Part shown: piece after piece, positions 44,109-52,907 of the stretch
How the letters are laid out: each line of letters begins with the position of its first letter
Numbering within the stretch: the stretch's first letter is position 1
Source: Candidatus Hepatincola sp. Av
Lineage (GTDB): Bacteria > Pseudomonadota > Alphaproteobacteria > WRAU01 > Hepatincolaceae
Reading direction: 5' to 3'
Length of the DNA stretch: 64,000 nucleotides
NCBI GenBank assembly: GCA_023518375.1
Contig: CP068450.1
Span: 62,001-126,000 of the forward strand
Program-made: the position numbers and the translations under genes
The notes under the pieces: generated by a model
Told to the model about the DNA's origin: nothing
Database searches by the model: none
What the model saw: the letters and a program-made list of their open reading frames with translations, nothing else

Positions 44109-44567
44109 ATGAAAACTTATTCACCGAAATTATCGGAAATAAAAAATGATTGGTTTGTGATAGATGCTACAGATGTAGTGCTAGGCAGGTTAGCTGTGAT
44201 TGTTGCCAATAGACTACGGGGAAAACATAAGCCTACATACGCACCGCATATGAGTGATGGCGACTATATTATTATTATCAATGCCAATAAAGTAAAAACC
44301 ACAGGTGGTAAATTAAATAAAAATGTTTTTTATTGGCATACAGGTTTTCCAGGGGGTATTAAAGAAAAATCTTGGAAAGATATTCTTAATGGTAGTTTTC
44401 CTGAAAGGTTAATTATAAAAGCAATAGAAAGAATGATGCCAAAAGGTCCACTAAGACGTGCTAATATGAGAAGGCTATATGTATACGCATCAGATACTCA
44501 CCCTCATGAGGCTCAATCACCAAGTGTAATAGATGTTGGTGCTTTAAATCCTAAAAATAAGAGGTAA
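44109..44567 (+). CDS. rplM: 50S ribosomal protein L13
   Basis: 152 aa. Landmarks are [45 protein letters not shown]-like [13 protein letters not shown], and [20 protein letters not shown]. It sits directly before rpsI, the universal bacterial pair. An AAAGGAAA site precedes the ATG. Confidence 0.97.
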   Translation: MKTYSPKLSEIKNDWFVIDATDVVLGRLAVIVANRLRGKHKPTYAPHMSDGDYIIIINANKVKTTGGKLNKNVFYWHTGFPGGIKEKSWKDILNGSFPERLIIKAIERMMPKGPLRRANMRRLYVYASDTHPHEAQSPSVIDVGALNPKNKR

Positions 44568-44573
44568 TAATTT

Positions 44574-45047
44574 ATGGTAAATACTACAAATGTACTACAA
44601 GAAACCGCAAACACCCAACCCAACGAAGAAAGAATTGTTTATGTAAAAAAGGTAGATTCTCAAGGTAGAGCCTATGCTACTGGCAAAAGAAAAAACTCTA
44701 TTGCTAAAGTTTGGATAAAAGCAGGTAATGGTAAAATTACTATTAATAAAAAAGATATAACTGCTTACTTGGCTCGACCAGTATTAAGAATGATTGTGGA
44801 ACAACCTTTTCAAGTTTCAAATAATGTTGCTAAGTACGATGTAATAGCTACAGTTTTTGGTGGTGGATTATCAGGGCAAGCTGGTGCTTTAAAACATGGT
44901 ATCTCTAAAGCCTTAGTATGTTTTGAACCAGAAAATAGACCATCTTTAAAAAAGGAAGGTTTTTTAACCAGAGACCCAAGAGTAGTAGAAAGAAAGAAAT
45001 ACGGGCGTGCTAAAGCCAGAAAAAGTTTTCAATTTTCAAAAAGATAA
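44574..45047 (+). CDS. rpsI: 30S ribosomal protein S9
   Basis: 157 aa. The core [38 protein letters not shown] and C-terminal [20 protein letters not shown], ending QFSKR, are all typical; the basic C-terminal tail reaches the decoding centre. It has an N-terminal extension of about 28 residues before the core, common in alphaproteobacteria. Six bases separate it from rplM. Confidence 0.97.
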   Translation: MVNTTNVLQETANTQPNEERIVYVKKVDSQGRAYATGKRKNSIAKVWIKAGNGKITINKKDITAYLARPVLRMIVEQPFQVSNNVAKYDVIATVFGGGLSGQAGALKHGISKALVCFEPENRPSLKKEGFLTRDPRVVERKKYGRAKARKSFQFSKR

Positions 45048-45082
45048 GCAATATTTTATATATTTTTATATGGTTAATAGAA

Positions 45083-45117
45083 AAGAAGTAGCTGAATTTT
45101 TAGTTACTTCTTTTTTT
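45083..45117 (+). terminator. Rho-independent terminator of rplM-rpsI
   Basis: An 11-bp stem (AAGAAGTAGCT with AGTTACTTCTT, one G-U pair) with an 8-base loop, followed by seven T (45111-45117). It begins 36 bases after the rpsI stop. It is the clearest terminator for a protein operon in the window. Confidence 0.85.
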
Positions 45118-45152
45118 ATGGCTTACATAATTTTTATTGTATAATTAATATT

Positions 45153-45944
45153 ATGAAGTATCTATTAGCTATTTTTTGTCCGTTTTTAGTGTTCTTTAGC
45201 ATTAGAAAGCCATTTGCTGGTTACTTTTCTATTTTAGCTTGCTTGTTAGTTATCATTTTTAGTATTTCTATTTTTTATTCTTATTTTTTATTTTTTGCTT
45301 TTTGGATCCTACTAGTTCTATGGGCTTTTTTTGAAATTAATGAATACAATAATGCCCAAAATATTAATAATATTGTCCATAAAGTAGTTAGGAATCAATG
45401 GAATATAAATAGAAAACTCCAAAAGTATAATAATATGCAAAATATAGTAACTACCGCTGAATTTGCCAATAGTACTCCCTCTAACTCTAGCCAAAAAAAT
45501 ACTAACCCACCGTTACAAATTACTAAAAGTAAAGATGATTCCCATTTACCAGTTAAAGTGCAAGCGAATATAAAGAATTTAGAATCACAAGGGGTAAAAC
45601 GTAAAGTATTATTTAATAAACCTTCTCGTATGTTTTACGAAGAGCCTTACAGGGAAACTTATGAGGATTTTCATGAGGGATACTCCAGAAAACCTAGCAA
45701 GATACTTCATGAAGAATCTTTTAGTAAGGCTAATAGATTTAATAACTTTCCACCCGAGCGAATAGGTAAGCAAGTACACCAACAAGTACCTTACCCTGTA
45801 ATACAGAGAACTTCTGCAAAAAAATTAGCTAATTATTCTAATACTACAGAAGCAAGGTTAAGAAAAAGAATGGCAGTAGGCGAAGATATTTTAAATAATT
45901 ATTCGCCAAAACCTAAAAGAAATAATCCTTTTCGCCGTTATTAA
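45153..45944 (+). CDS. Membrane protein of unknown function with basic Asn-rich tail
   Basis: 263 aa. Residues 1-68 contain two or three hydrophobic helices, beginning MKYLLAIFCPFLVFFSIRKP; the remaining ~195 residues are polar, basic and Asn/Pro/Ser-rich, probably disordered, with an oddly repetitive stretch YEEPYRETYEDFHEGYSRKP. A TATAAT box ends at 45145, only seven bases before the ATG, so the message could be leaderless, although no -35 is apparent. I do not recognise the protein. Confidence 0.6.
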   Translation: MKYLLAIFCPFLVFFSIRKPFAGYFSILACLLVIIFSISIFYSYFLFFAFWILLVLWAFFEINEYNNAQNINNIVHKVVRNQWNINRKLQKYNNMQNIVTTAEFANSTPSNSSQKNTNPPLQITKSKDDSHLPVKVQANIKNLESQGVKRKVLFNKPSRMFYEEPYRETYEDFHEGYSRKPSKILHEESFSKANRFNNFPPERIGKQVHQQVPYPVIQRTSAKKLANYSNTTEARLRKRMAVGEDILNNYSPKPKRNNPFRRY

Positions 45945-46078
45945 CTGGTTTATTAATTATAATAAATAACTAAGAATAAAAATAATATACTATCAAATTA
46001 TTATATGTAAGTTTGTATAATTGATAGTTAGCTAGTAATGGTATAAATATTAGCCTCTAATACTGTTATTACTTTGCA

Positions 46079-46852
46079 CTATTTTTTATAATATAGTAAA
46101 GATACTAAAATTACCCCAACTAAATAAAGGGTAATTAAAGGAGCCACCGCCACATCTACAAAAACAGAGGTTAAGATTCCTAAAGTAATACAAACTCCAC
46201 TAACAATAAAAGCAATTACTAAACTAGTTAAAGGGTTTTTAGCAAAGCCAGATGCCACCATATTAGGTAAAATCATAAGAGAGGGAATAAGTAAAACTCC
46301 TGCAATTTTAATAGCAAAAGAAACAATAGATGAAAGCACAAAAATTAAAATAACTTCTTGCAAGAAAGTATTAATATTTTCACTTTGAGCAACATCAGTA
46401 TTAATTGTAGCTAAAATAATTTTTTCCCAATTAGTATATAAATAAATTAAAGCAAACACAGCAATAACATACATTATAATAATATCTTTTAAACTAACCG
46501 ATAAAATAGAACCAAAAAAGAAACTAGTAAGAGGTACTTGAATAAATAAGCTAATAATAATAAAAGATAATGCCAAAGAGAGTTGGGTATTAAATAATAA
46601 AATAGAATCTTTTGCTACATTAAATTTTTTGTTAAGGTACACTAAGGTAAAAGAGAAAATAAAACAAATAGGAATAATTATAATATTGGCAGAAATATTA
46701 TATAAGTAACTTAAAGTTACACCAAGTAAAGAGCTATGTGCTATGGCATCACTTAAATAGCTACTTCGTTTCCAAGCAATAATACTACCGAAAGTGGTTA
46801 AAGATAATGCTAAAGCTAAACCAGCTAAAACTGCATATAAGATAATTTCCAT
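46079..46852 (-). CDS. znuB: Zinc ABC transporter permease ZnuB
   Basis: 257 aa with seven to eight hydrophobic helices. The ABC-3 metal-permease family is shown by ALAGLALALSLTTFGSIIAW, YLSDAIAHSSLLGVTLSYL and a later VAGVLLIPSLMI-type stretch (IAGVLLIPSLMILPNMVA). It follows znuC by eight bases. No solute-binding ZnuA is in the window. Mn or Fe uptake cannot be fully excluded from sequence. Confidence 0.88.
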   Translation of the reverse strand: MEIILYAVLAGLALALSLTTFGSIIAWKRSSYLSDAIAHSSLLGVTLSYLYNISANIIIIPICFIFSFTLVYLNKKFNVAKDSILLFNTQLSLALSFIIISLFIQVPLTSFFFGSILSVSLKDIIIMYVIAVFALIYLYTNWEKIILATINTDVAQSENINTFLQEVILIFVLSSIVSFAIKIAGVLLIPSLMILPNMVASGFAKNPLTSLVIAFIVSGVCITLGILTSVFVDVAVAPLITLYLVGVILVSLLYYKK

Positions 46853-46860
46853 AATATTAA

Positions 46861-47577
46861 TTAACTTGTTTCATTATTAGTTGTAAGATGATTACCATGA
46901 TGATACACATTCCAATTATTGCCAAAAATTTTATCAAGATCAACTTTAGATATGCTATGAGGCTTACCTTCACAACAAATATGCCCAGATTCCAAATAAA
47001 TTACCCAATCTGTTTTATTAAAAACTAAGTTCATATCATGGGAAATTAGCAGAACTGCAAATTTTTTAACTTGTCGTACTTTATGAATAATATTATAAAT
47101 ACTACTTTTAGATCCAAAATCTATAAAAGCAGTAGGCTCATCTAAAATTAACAAATCTGGGTTACTAATTAAGGCTCTAGCTAATAGTACTCTTTGTTTC
47201 TCCCCACCAGATAAATCTTTTAACTGATTATTTAACAGGGCATCAATTTTTAGATCCTCAATAATTTCGTTTTCAAAGCTAGTAAAAGTTTTTTTATTGT
47301 TTAGTTTTAAAAAACTTAAAGTAGTAATAGGTACTAAAATATTATAATTATGTACTTGGGGAATGTAGCTAAGCTGGCAATTTTTCGCTTTAATAATTTT
47401 TCCACTGTTTGGTTTTAAAACATTAGCAATAATTTTGCATAAAGTGCTTTTACCGGCTCCATTATTACCAGCAATAGTAACAAAGGAATTTTTTTGTAAA
47501 GAAAAAGAAATATTATTTAAAATTTGCTTATTACCAACTTTATAAAAGATATTTTTTAGTTCTAGTAAATTCGCCAT
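46861..47577 (-). CDS. znuC: Zinc ABC transporter ATPase ZnuC
   Basis: 238 aa. Walker A is AGNNGAGKSTLCKII, signature LSGGEKQRVLLARAL, Walker B LLILDEPTAFIDFGS and H-loop LLISHDMNLV. Two His-containing segments near the end (HICCEGKPHSI, VYHHGNHLTT) are common in zinc ATPases. It is first in the leftward pair with znuB and divergent from the lipoprotein gene. Confidence 0.88.
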   Translation of the reverse strand: MANLLELKNIFYKVGNKQILNNISFSLQKNSFVTIAGNNGAGKSTLCKIIANVLKPNSGKIIKAKNCQLSYIPQVHNYNILVPITTLSFLKLNNKKTFTSFENEIIEDLKIDALLNNQLKDLSGGEKQRVLLARALISNPDLLILDEPTAFIDFGSKSSIYNIIHKVRQVKKFAVLLISHDMNLVFNKTDWVIYLESGHICCEGKPHSISKVDLDKIFGNNWNVYHHGNHLTTNNETS

Positions 47578-47683
47578 GAATTTAATTCCATTATAAAATG
47601 ACTAAGTATTAAAAATGATATATAATATAATATACAATATCTTAAGTTGTGTCATTATTTTTAGCGATATTTATAAGGATAAA

Positions 47684-49102
47684 ATGGTAAGAATTTTAAT
47701 TGTTTTTTTTACACTTGGTATTTTGGTATCTTGTAGTTCTAAAGTAGAAAAACAACAAGCACAAAAATTAAGAGAGATAGTAATTATAGATACTAACTCT
47801 TTGTTACTATCCCACGAGTATGTACAAAACTACTATGCTGGTGCTTATAAAGCGGTGGCTGAAATTAACGCCAGTGGTGGAGTATTAGGACTACCTTTGA
47901 AATACATTACCGAAGAATCTTTTGGTAACCAATTAGAGGCATATAGTGCTATGAAAATTGCTTTACAGAAATACCAACCTTTAGCTATAATGGGTACTTA
48001 TAATAATGCTGCAGCTAAAGGTGTTGCCCGCCTTGCTAAAGAAAATGAAATTCCTTTTTTAATTACAGGAGCTGCTACCGAGGAAACCATTAAAGGTTAT
48101 TATGCTAGCCCATGGACTTTTAGGTTAAGATCGGGTGTTGATCTTAACATTATTGCTTTAACTGATGTTATTACTAAAGCTAGCAATGTAAAAAATGCCG
48201 TAGTAATTACTTATTCAGGTGAAGAGGGGGATTATATCTCTACTAATATTAAAGAAGTAATAACCAAGAAAAAACCTAATTTTATTTTTGCTAAAGATAT
48301 TCGCTTGTCTTTAAGGCGAGGTATTACCGACTCCCTTATTAAAAAGATTGAAGAATCTTATGCAAGTACTTTAATTATAGTAATAGATCCCCAAGAACTA
48401 AGAAACCTAGATGCTTTGCTAGCTGGTACACATCTTTCTTTAGAGAAACATATCTTTGTGATGTTTGCGGGGGAACCAGAATGGTTAGATTCTTTAGGTA
48501 CTAATGATACTGATGCTTGGCGAGTTACAGGCTTTCCTTGGTATAATATTAACACCGGTAACAACCACAAGTTTGTGAAGGAATATAAAGCCCAGTATAA
48601 AGTTACCCCACGTTATGCTTCTTATTTAGGATATATTGGGGTAAAAATACTAGCTCAGGCTATTACCAATGCTAAGGTTACTAATGCCGACTTAGAAAAT
48701 AGAACAAAAATAGTTAATGCTTTAACTACTGTGCAAGTCAATACTCCATTAGGGCTTGTGAAAATGCGAAAAGATCACATTAGTAATTTAGGAGTTTATG
48801 CCGGTTGGCTCCAAGCCGATAACAAAAGAACACAAAAAGGTAATAAAACCTACTTTATGCTTAACTCTAAAATGGCAGATATTAGCTATTTTAGTGCGGA
48901 AAAATATTTACTAAATGAAGATGAATCCGCCGCTAACCGAGATAAATCCATAAGTGTTCTAGCCCAACATTACAAAGAAAGTGAAAGAAATAAACGCACC
49001 GTTAATGTTGTTGATGATTCTAATTTGCCAAATATGTATAAATCTTATGTATTCCCAAATAGCCCCACAAAAACCGCTAATTCAAACAACCCTACCAACT
49101 AA
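47684..49102 (+). CDS. Lipoprotein with type I periplasmic-binding fold (PBP-activator/branched-chain ligand type)
   Basis: 472 aa from the chosen start. MVRILIVFFTLGILVSCSSK carries a lipobox LVSC, with the lipidated Cys at residue 17; an AAGGA site lies seven bases before the ATG at 47684. The longer frame from 47615 would spoil the signal. The body is a Leu/Ile/Val-binding-like fold (YYAGAYKAVAEINASGGVLG, PLAIMGTYNNAAAKGVARLA, ASYLGYIGVKILAQAI). It could be an LpoA-like activator of peptidoglycan synthesis or an amino-acid receptor. Confidence 0.75.
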   Translation: MVRILIVFFTLGILVSCSSKVEKQQAQKLREIVIIDTNSLLLSHEYVQNYYAGAYKAVAEINASGGVLGLPLKYITEESFGNQLEAYSAMKIALQKYQPLAIMGTYNNAAAKGVARLAKENEIPFLITGAATEETIKGYYASPWTFRLRSGVDLNIIALTDVITKASNVKNAVVITYSGEEGDYISTNIKEVITKKKPNFIFAKDIRLSLRRGITDSLIKKIEESYASTLIIVIDPQELRNLDALLAGTHLSLEKHIFVMFAGEPEWLDSLGTNDTDAWRVTGFPWYNINTGNNHKFVKEYKAQYKVTPRYASYLGYIGVKILAQAITNAKVTNADLENRTKIVNALTTVQVNTPLGLVKMRKDHISNLGVYAGWLQADNKRTQKGNKTYFMLNSKMADISYFSAEKYLLNEDESAANRDKSISVLAQHYKESERNKRTVNVVDDSNLPNMYKSYVFPNSPTKTANSNNPTN

Positions 49103-49213
49103 ACTAACTAAATGTTTTATAAATGAATTCAATAAACTACAATCCAATTAACTAAATAAATCTTAACCTAATTGTTCACCATTAAAGCAAATAGATTAAC
49201 TAATTAAAACAAT

Positions 49214-49500
49214 TCAATAATGCAAATCAGCCTCAAGGTCAACTTTATCTGCCAATAAATCAGTTAATAGATTCCAATCCTCAATTGTAACCAAAGCTAA
49301 AAATTAAGGGAATCAAACTCTGCAACAATTAACATGAGAAAGCGAATAATTCTACCCAGCCTCCACAATAAGTATAAGCTATCCAACCAGTAACTACCTC
49401 AAACCTTACAAAGTTAGCTATCTTAAATAGTTCTATTAACTTAAAAGTTAACTTAGCCCTTCCTGCATTTAATGAAACAGTTAGTTATCATAACATATAG
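49214..49500 (-). pseudogene. Possible remnant of a decayed small gene (antitoxin-like), very uncertain
   Basis: The 608-base gap 49103-49710 has a consistent excess of C over G on the plus strand, unlike its flanks. Leftward it contains two open stretches in different frames. One (about 49325-49475) includes NAGRAKLTFKLIELFK, and the other (49297-49214) reads ALVTIEDWNLLTDLLADKVD before a stop. The IEDWNLL element recalls the end of Phd/YefM antitoxins. There is no start codon, and a frame change is needed, so this may be chance. The rest of the gap shows nothing. Confidence 0.2.
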
Positions 49501-49710
49501 ATAACCTAGTACTATAGCATACAAAGTTTCTACTCTTAATTATAATTCCACTACTTTAGCGTATAAATTTTAATCATTAACCACAAACACTTACTATTTC
49601 GCAACAACTTAAAAAGGAAACAGCAATAGAAAATAAAAATAGCAAAATAATTCAAAGAACGTAGCTTCTTTATTTATTCAAATTCTTTTAGATGTTTCAA
49701 AAATATTAAA

Positions 49711-50490
49711 TTACTTTTTAGTTACCACAACCTTTTGGTAAGCACCCATAAAATAAGTGGTTTTTTCCCAATTAAATTCGTCTGCATTATTTGCAAAGTC
49801 TTTAATTTCTTTGTTCCACATTACATGGGCAAAAGGTTCTAAAAAAGTATTTACTAATTTTAGAATTGGTCTAACTGGGTTATAAGCTGCGGGATTATGG
49901 TAGTCTATAAATATTAGTTTACCATTGGTTTCTTTTATTGCCTTTAGAGCATTATCTATAATTTTTATTTTAGTAATATTAGGCACTTCATGTAATAAAA
50001 AATAGATTCCGATGGTATTGTATTCTCGGTGAAAAATTGTGCTAGCATCTTGCACCCACATTTCCACATTACTGTGTGGAATTCCCTGTAATTTCGTTTT
50101 TAACCTTTCTAATTGGTAAGGCACAGCATCTATTACATCTAAATGCCCTTTAGTGCCAATTTTTTTTACCATTTCAGGAATTATATTGCCATAAACATGG
50201 GCAATTTGTAGCATCTTGGTGCCTTCATTAATTTCTTTCAGGTATTCTTCCATTAATTTCCAACCTTGCCCAAATAAAATAATGTGGTAACTTAAAGGAC
50301 GGTCAAGAAAGTCAATATTTTTGGGTTTAACATAAGCCCAGTTGTATACATCAGTTAAATAAGAAGGAATTTCAAAGGTTTTTAGCTCTTCCTTGTTGGA
50401 ATTAGGGCATGGTGGTAGCATAGATAATAGTTCCTCAGATTCGTTAGTTTCTAAATTTACAGAATTAGATTCACTATTTTCATTAGCCAT
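49711..50490 (-). CDS. rquA: RquA-like rhodoquinone biosynthesis protein
   Basis: 259 aa. It has a methyltransferase fold that departs from normal SAM methyltransferases in the way RquA does: where motif I would be GxGxG the sequence is LQIAHVYGNIIPEMVKKIG, followed by HLDVIDAVPYQLERLK. Other stretches I associate with RquA are VYNWAYVKPKNIDFLDRP, YFLLHEVPNITKIKIIDNAL, LIFIDYHNPAAYNPVRPILK and LEPFAHVMW. RquA converts ubiquinone to rhodoquinone by replacing a methoxy with an amino group. It is a single gene with AT-rich gaps on both sides. Confidence 0.82.
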   Translation of the reverse strand: MANENSESNSVNLETNESEELLSMLPPCPNSNKEELKTFEIPSYLTDVYNWAYVKPKNIDFLDRPLSYHIILFGQGWKLMEEYLKEINEGTKMLQIAHVYGNIIPEMVKKIGTKGHLDVIDAVPYQLERLKTKLQGIPHSNVEMWVQDASTIFHREYNTIGIYFLLHEVPNITKIKIIDNALKAIKETNGKLIFIDYHNPAAYNPVRPILKLVNTFLEPFAHVMWNKEIKDFANNADEFNWEKTTYFMGAYQKVVVTKK

Positions 50491-50742
50491 TGTTTTGGTT
50501 CCCCTTATTTAATTTAATAATAGATGTAAATATTGTTATTACATAATATGTTTATTATATATTTATTATAAAACAAATATACTTTTATTATTTCATTATT
50601 ATGATAAATATAATAATATTTTTTTTATATTAAAATGAAAGGAAATACTTGTATTTATTCTAAAATGTAGTATAAATTTGTTTCACAAAAAATATATGAT
50701 AAAGCATGTTAATAAGTAAATATATATAAAGGAAAATAAAAT

Positions 50743-51837
50743 TTGATAGATTTTGTAAATGTAGCAAAAAATGCAAAAATCTTAGTGGCACTATCTGGCG
50801 GAGTAGATAGTAGCACCACTTTAGCTTTATTACAAGAACAAGGTTATAAGAACATAGCTGCTATTACTTTATTATTACATGAAAATAATGAAGAGAAAGG
50901 AGTAATCTCTAAAGACCAAAACGTGGTAGCCGATACTACTAAAATAGCCAATACTTTGGGTATAAAAGTTCACTATTTAGATATAAAAAATACCTTTAAT
51001 GAAGAAATCATTAACCCATTTTTACAAAGTTATGCTAAGGGAATAACCATGAATCCTTGCATAAAATGTAATAGAGTTATTAAATTTGGTTTAATGTTAG
51101 ATGAGTGTAAAAAAATGGGCTTTGATATTTTAGTTACAGGGCATTATATTAAATGGCAACTAAGCCCATTAGGGCAGGGAGCCATTTATATGGGAAAGTC
51201 TGATATTCGGGATCAAAGCTATTTTTTATCTCAAGTAAAACAAGAGGCTTTAAACCATATTCGTTTTCCTTTAGCTAACATGACAAAAAATGAAGTAAGA
51301 GAACACGCTGCAAGGCTTGGTTTACACGTAGCTCAAAAAAAATCATCTGCTGATATTTGTTTTGCTGGTATTGGTTCTTATACCAAAATTATTAATAAGC
51401 AAAACCCTAATATTTGTGCTGGTGATATTCTTAATATGCAAGGTAAAGTTGTAGGAAAACACTTAGGTATTCATAATTTTACTGTAGGGCAACGCAAAGG
51501 TATAGGTATAGGTGGTTTTTCAGAACCTTTATTTGTAGTGGGTATAGATGAAAAAAACAATACGGTAACAGTAGGTACAAAAGCAGACCTAGCTAAAAGG
51601 GAAATTCTGTTAAAAGATGTTAACTGGCTAGGTGATGAAGAATTTACCTTTGCTAAAAAAGAACTTCAGGGTAAAATTAGGGCTTCTCAACCTTTAGTTA
51701 TGGCGGACTTATATCCACTACCAAATAATCAGGCCAAAATTATTTTCAAAGAAGATGTATTTGGTGTTGCCAAAGGGCAAAGTTGTAGCTTTTATGCTAA
51801 TAATAGGTTATTAGGAGGGGGGTATATAGTAGCATAA
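50743..51837 (+). CDS. mnmA: tRNA-specific 2-thiouridylase MnmA
   Basis: 364 aa. It adds sulfur to U34 of Lys, Glu and Gln tRNAs. The PP-loop is LVALSGGVDSSTTLALL; the two catalytic Cys are in NPCIKCNRVIKFG and SADICFAG. The start is a TTG (50743) with an AAAGGAA site upstream; no ATG or GTG lies nearer the PP-loop in a sensible place. The next gene overlaps its stop by one base (ATAATG). Confidence 0.95.
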   Translation: MIDFVNVAKNAKILVALSGGVDSSTTLALLQEQGYKNIAAITLLLHENNEEKGVISKDQNVVADTTKIANTLGIKVHYLDIKNTFNEEIINPFLQSYAKGITMNPCIKCNRVIKFGLMLDECKKMGFDILVTGHYIKWQLSPLGQGAIYMGKSDIRDQSYFLSQVKQEALNHIRFPLANMTKNEVREHAARLGLHVAQKKSSADICFAGIGSYTKIINKQNPNICAGDILNMQGKVVGKHLGIHNFTVGQRKGIGIGGFSEPLFVVGIDEKNNTVTVGTKADLAKREILLKDVNWLGDEEFTFAKKELQGKIRASQPLVMADLYPLPNNQAKIIFKEDVFGVAKGQSCSFYANNRLLGGGYIVA

Positions 51838-52883
51838 TGCCAAAAGATGCCATTAATTTTGTAACGAATTACATAAAACCATTAGCTTTAAAAACTAAAT
51901 CTAGTGCAGTATCATTTTTTAGTATTATGATTCCCATAATAATTATTGTAAAGATTCTCCAAGAGTTTAACAGCCTTAATTATTTAGTGTATCCTTTTAT
52001 TCCTATTATGAAGTTATTAGATATTCCTTCAATTTATGCTTTAGCATGGTTAGTAGGAATTTTGAATAATAATTACACAGCAGTTTCTTTAGTTATTACT
52101 TTTTTTAAGCAATATCCACTAAGTTACGAGCAATTATCATTACTAGGTTTATTGTGTTTATTAGCTCATAGTTTATTAATAGAGGCAATGCTAACTTATA
52201 AACTAAAAATAAGAATAGGCTGGGCAATAGGTATTCGTTTGTTTGCGGCTTTAACTTTAGCTTATATTATTCATATAATTTGCCATAGCTTTAATTTATT
52301 ACAAGAAGTTGTTAATAATCCTATTTTATCTACCAGAACTATAGATACACCCCCACCAACTCTGTTAGATTTAATACATAACCATAGTTTAGGAACCTAT
52401 TTTTTTATATGGCTTAAGTCTATTGGAATTTGGGCTCTCCAAAGCCTTAAAATGATATTCTCTATTTTATGTATTATGTTTAGTGTTTTGTTAATTGTAG
52501 AAATTCTAAAAGATATAAAAATTATTTATTATATTGAAAAATTAGCTAAACCTATTTTTCGGCTTTTACATATTAGTAAAAGTAATACTTCAGTTACCTT
52601 AATTTGTTTCTTTATAGGTTTATCTTATGGTTGGGGGATTTTAAAAACTGAAAGTGAAAGTAATATCTTTTTTAAGCACGATCAATCTTTTAAAGTAATA
52701 ACTTTTTTATTATTAATACATTCAGTTATAGAAGATTCTTTACTCTTTATTGTTATTGGCTGTAGTATTATAATTACTGTATTAGCCAGATTTATATGGG
52801 CATTATTATTAATATATGTACTAGGTAAGTTTATTTTACCTAAGCTGTCTCGTAGAAACAAAAGGAAGTATTTATATTATTAA
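51837..52883 (+). CDS. Nucleoside-recognition (Gate) domain membrane protein
   Basis: 348 aa with about eight hydrophobic helices. The two halves resemble each other loosely, each with a 'Gate'-type region (FFSIMIPIIIIVKILQEF and SLKMIFSILCIMFSVLLIVE), as in YjiH/spore-maturation-related proteins. The central hydrophilic loop (SLLPTP-like TIDTPPPTLLDL) is short. Transport of a small solute is probable, substrate unknown. Coupled to mnmA by a one-base overlap; serS follows 24 bases later. Confidence 0.7.
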   Translation: MPKDAINFVTNYIKPLALKTKSSAVSFFSIMIPIIIIVKILQEFNSLNYLVYPFIPIMKLLDIPSIYALAWLVGILNNNYTAVSLVITFFKQYPLSYEQLSLLGLLCLLAHSLLIEAMLTYKLKIRIGWAIGIRLFAALTLAYIIHIICHSFNLLQEVVNNPILSTRTIDTPPPTLLDLIHNHSLGTYFFIWLKSIGIWALQSLKMIFSILCIMFSVLLIVEILKDIKIIYYIEKLAKPIFRLLHISKSNTSVTLICFFIGLSYGWGILKTESESNIFFKHDQSFKVITFLLLIHSVIEDSLLFIVIGCSIIITVLARFIWALLLIYVLGKFILPKLSRRNKRKYLYY

Positions 52884-52907
52884 ATTACAAAAAAAGAGTT
52901 ATAACAC

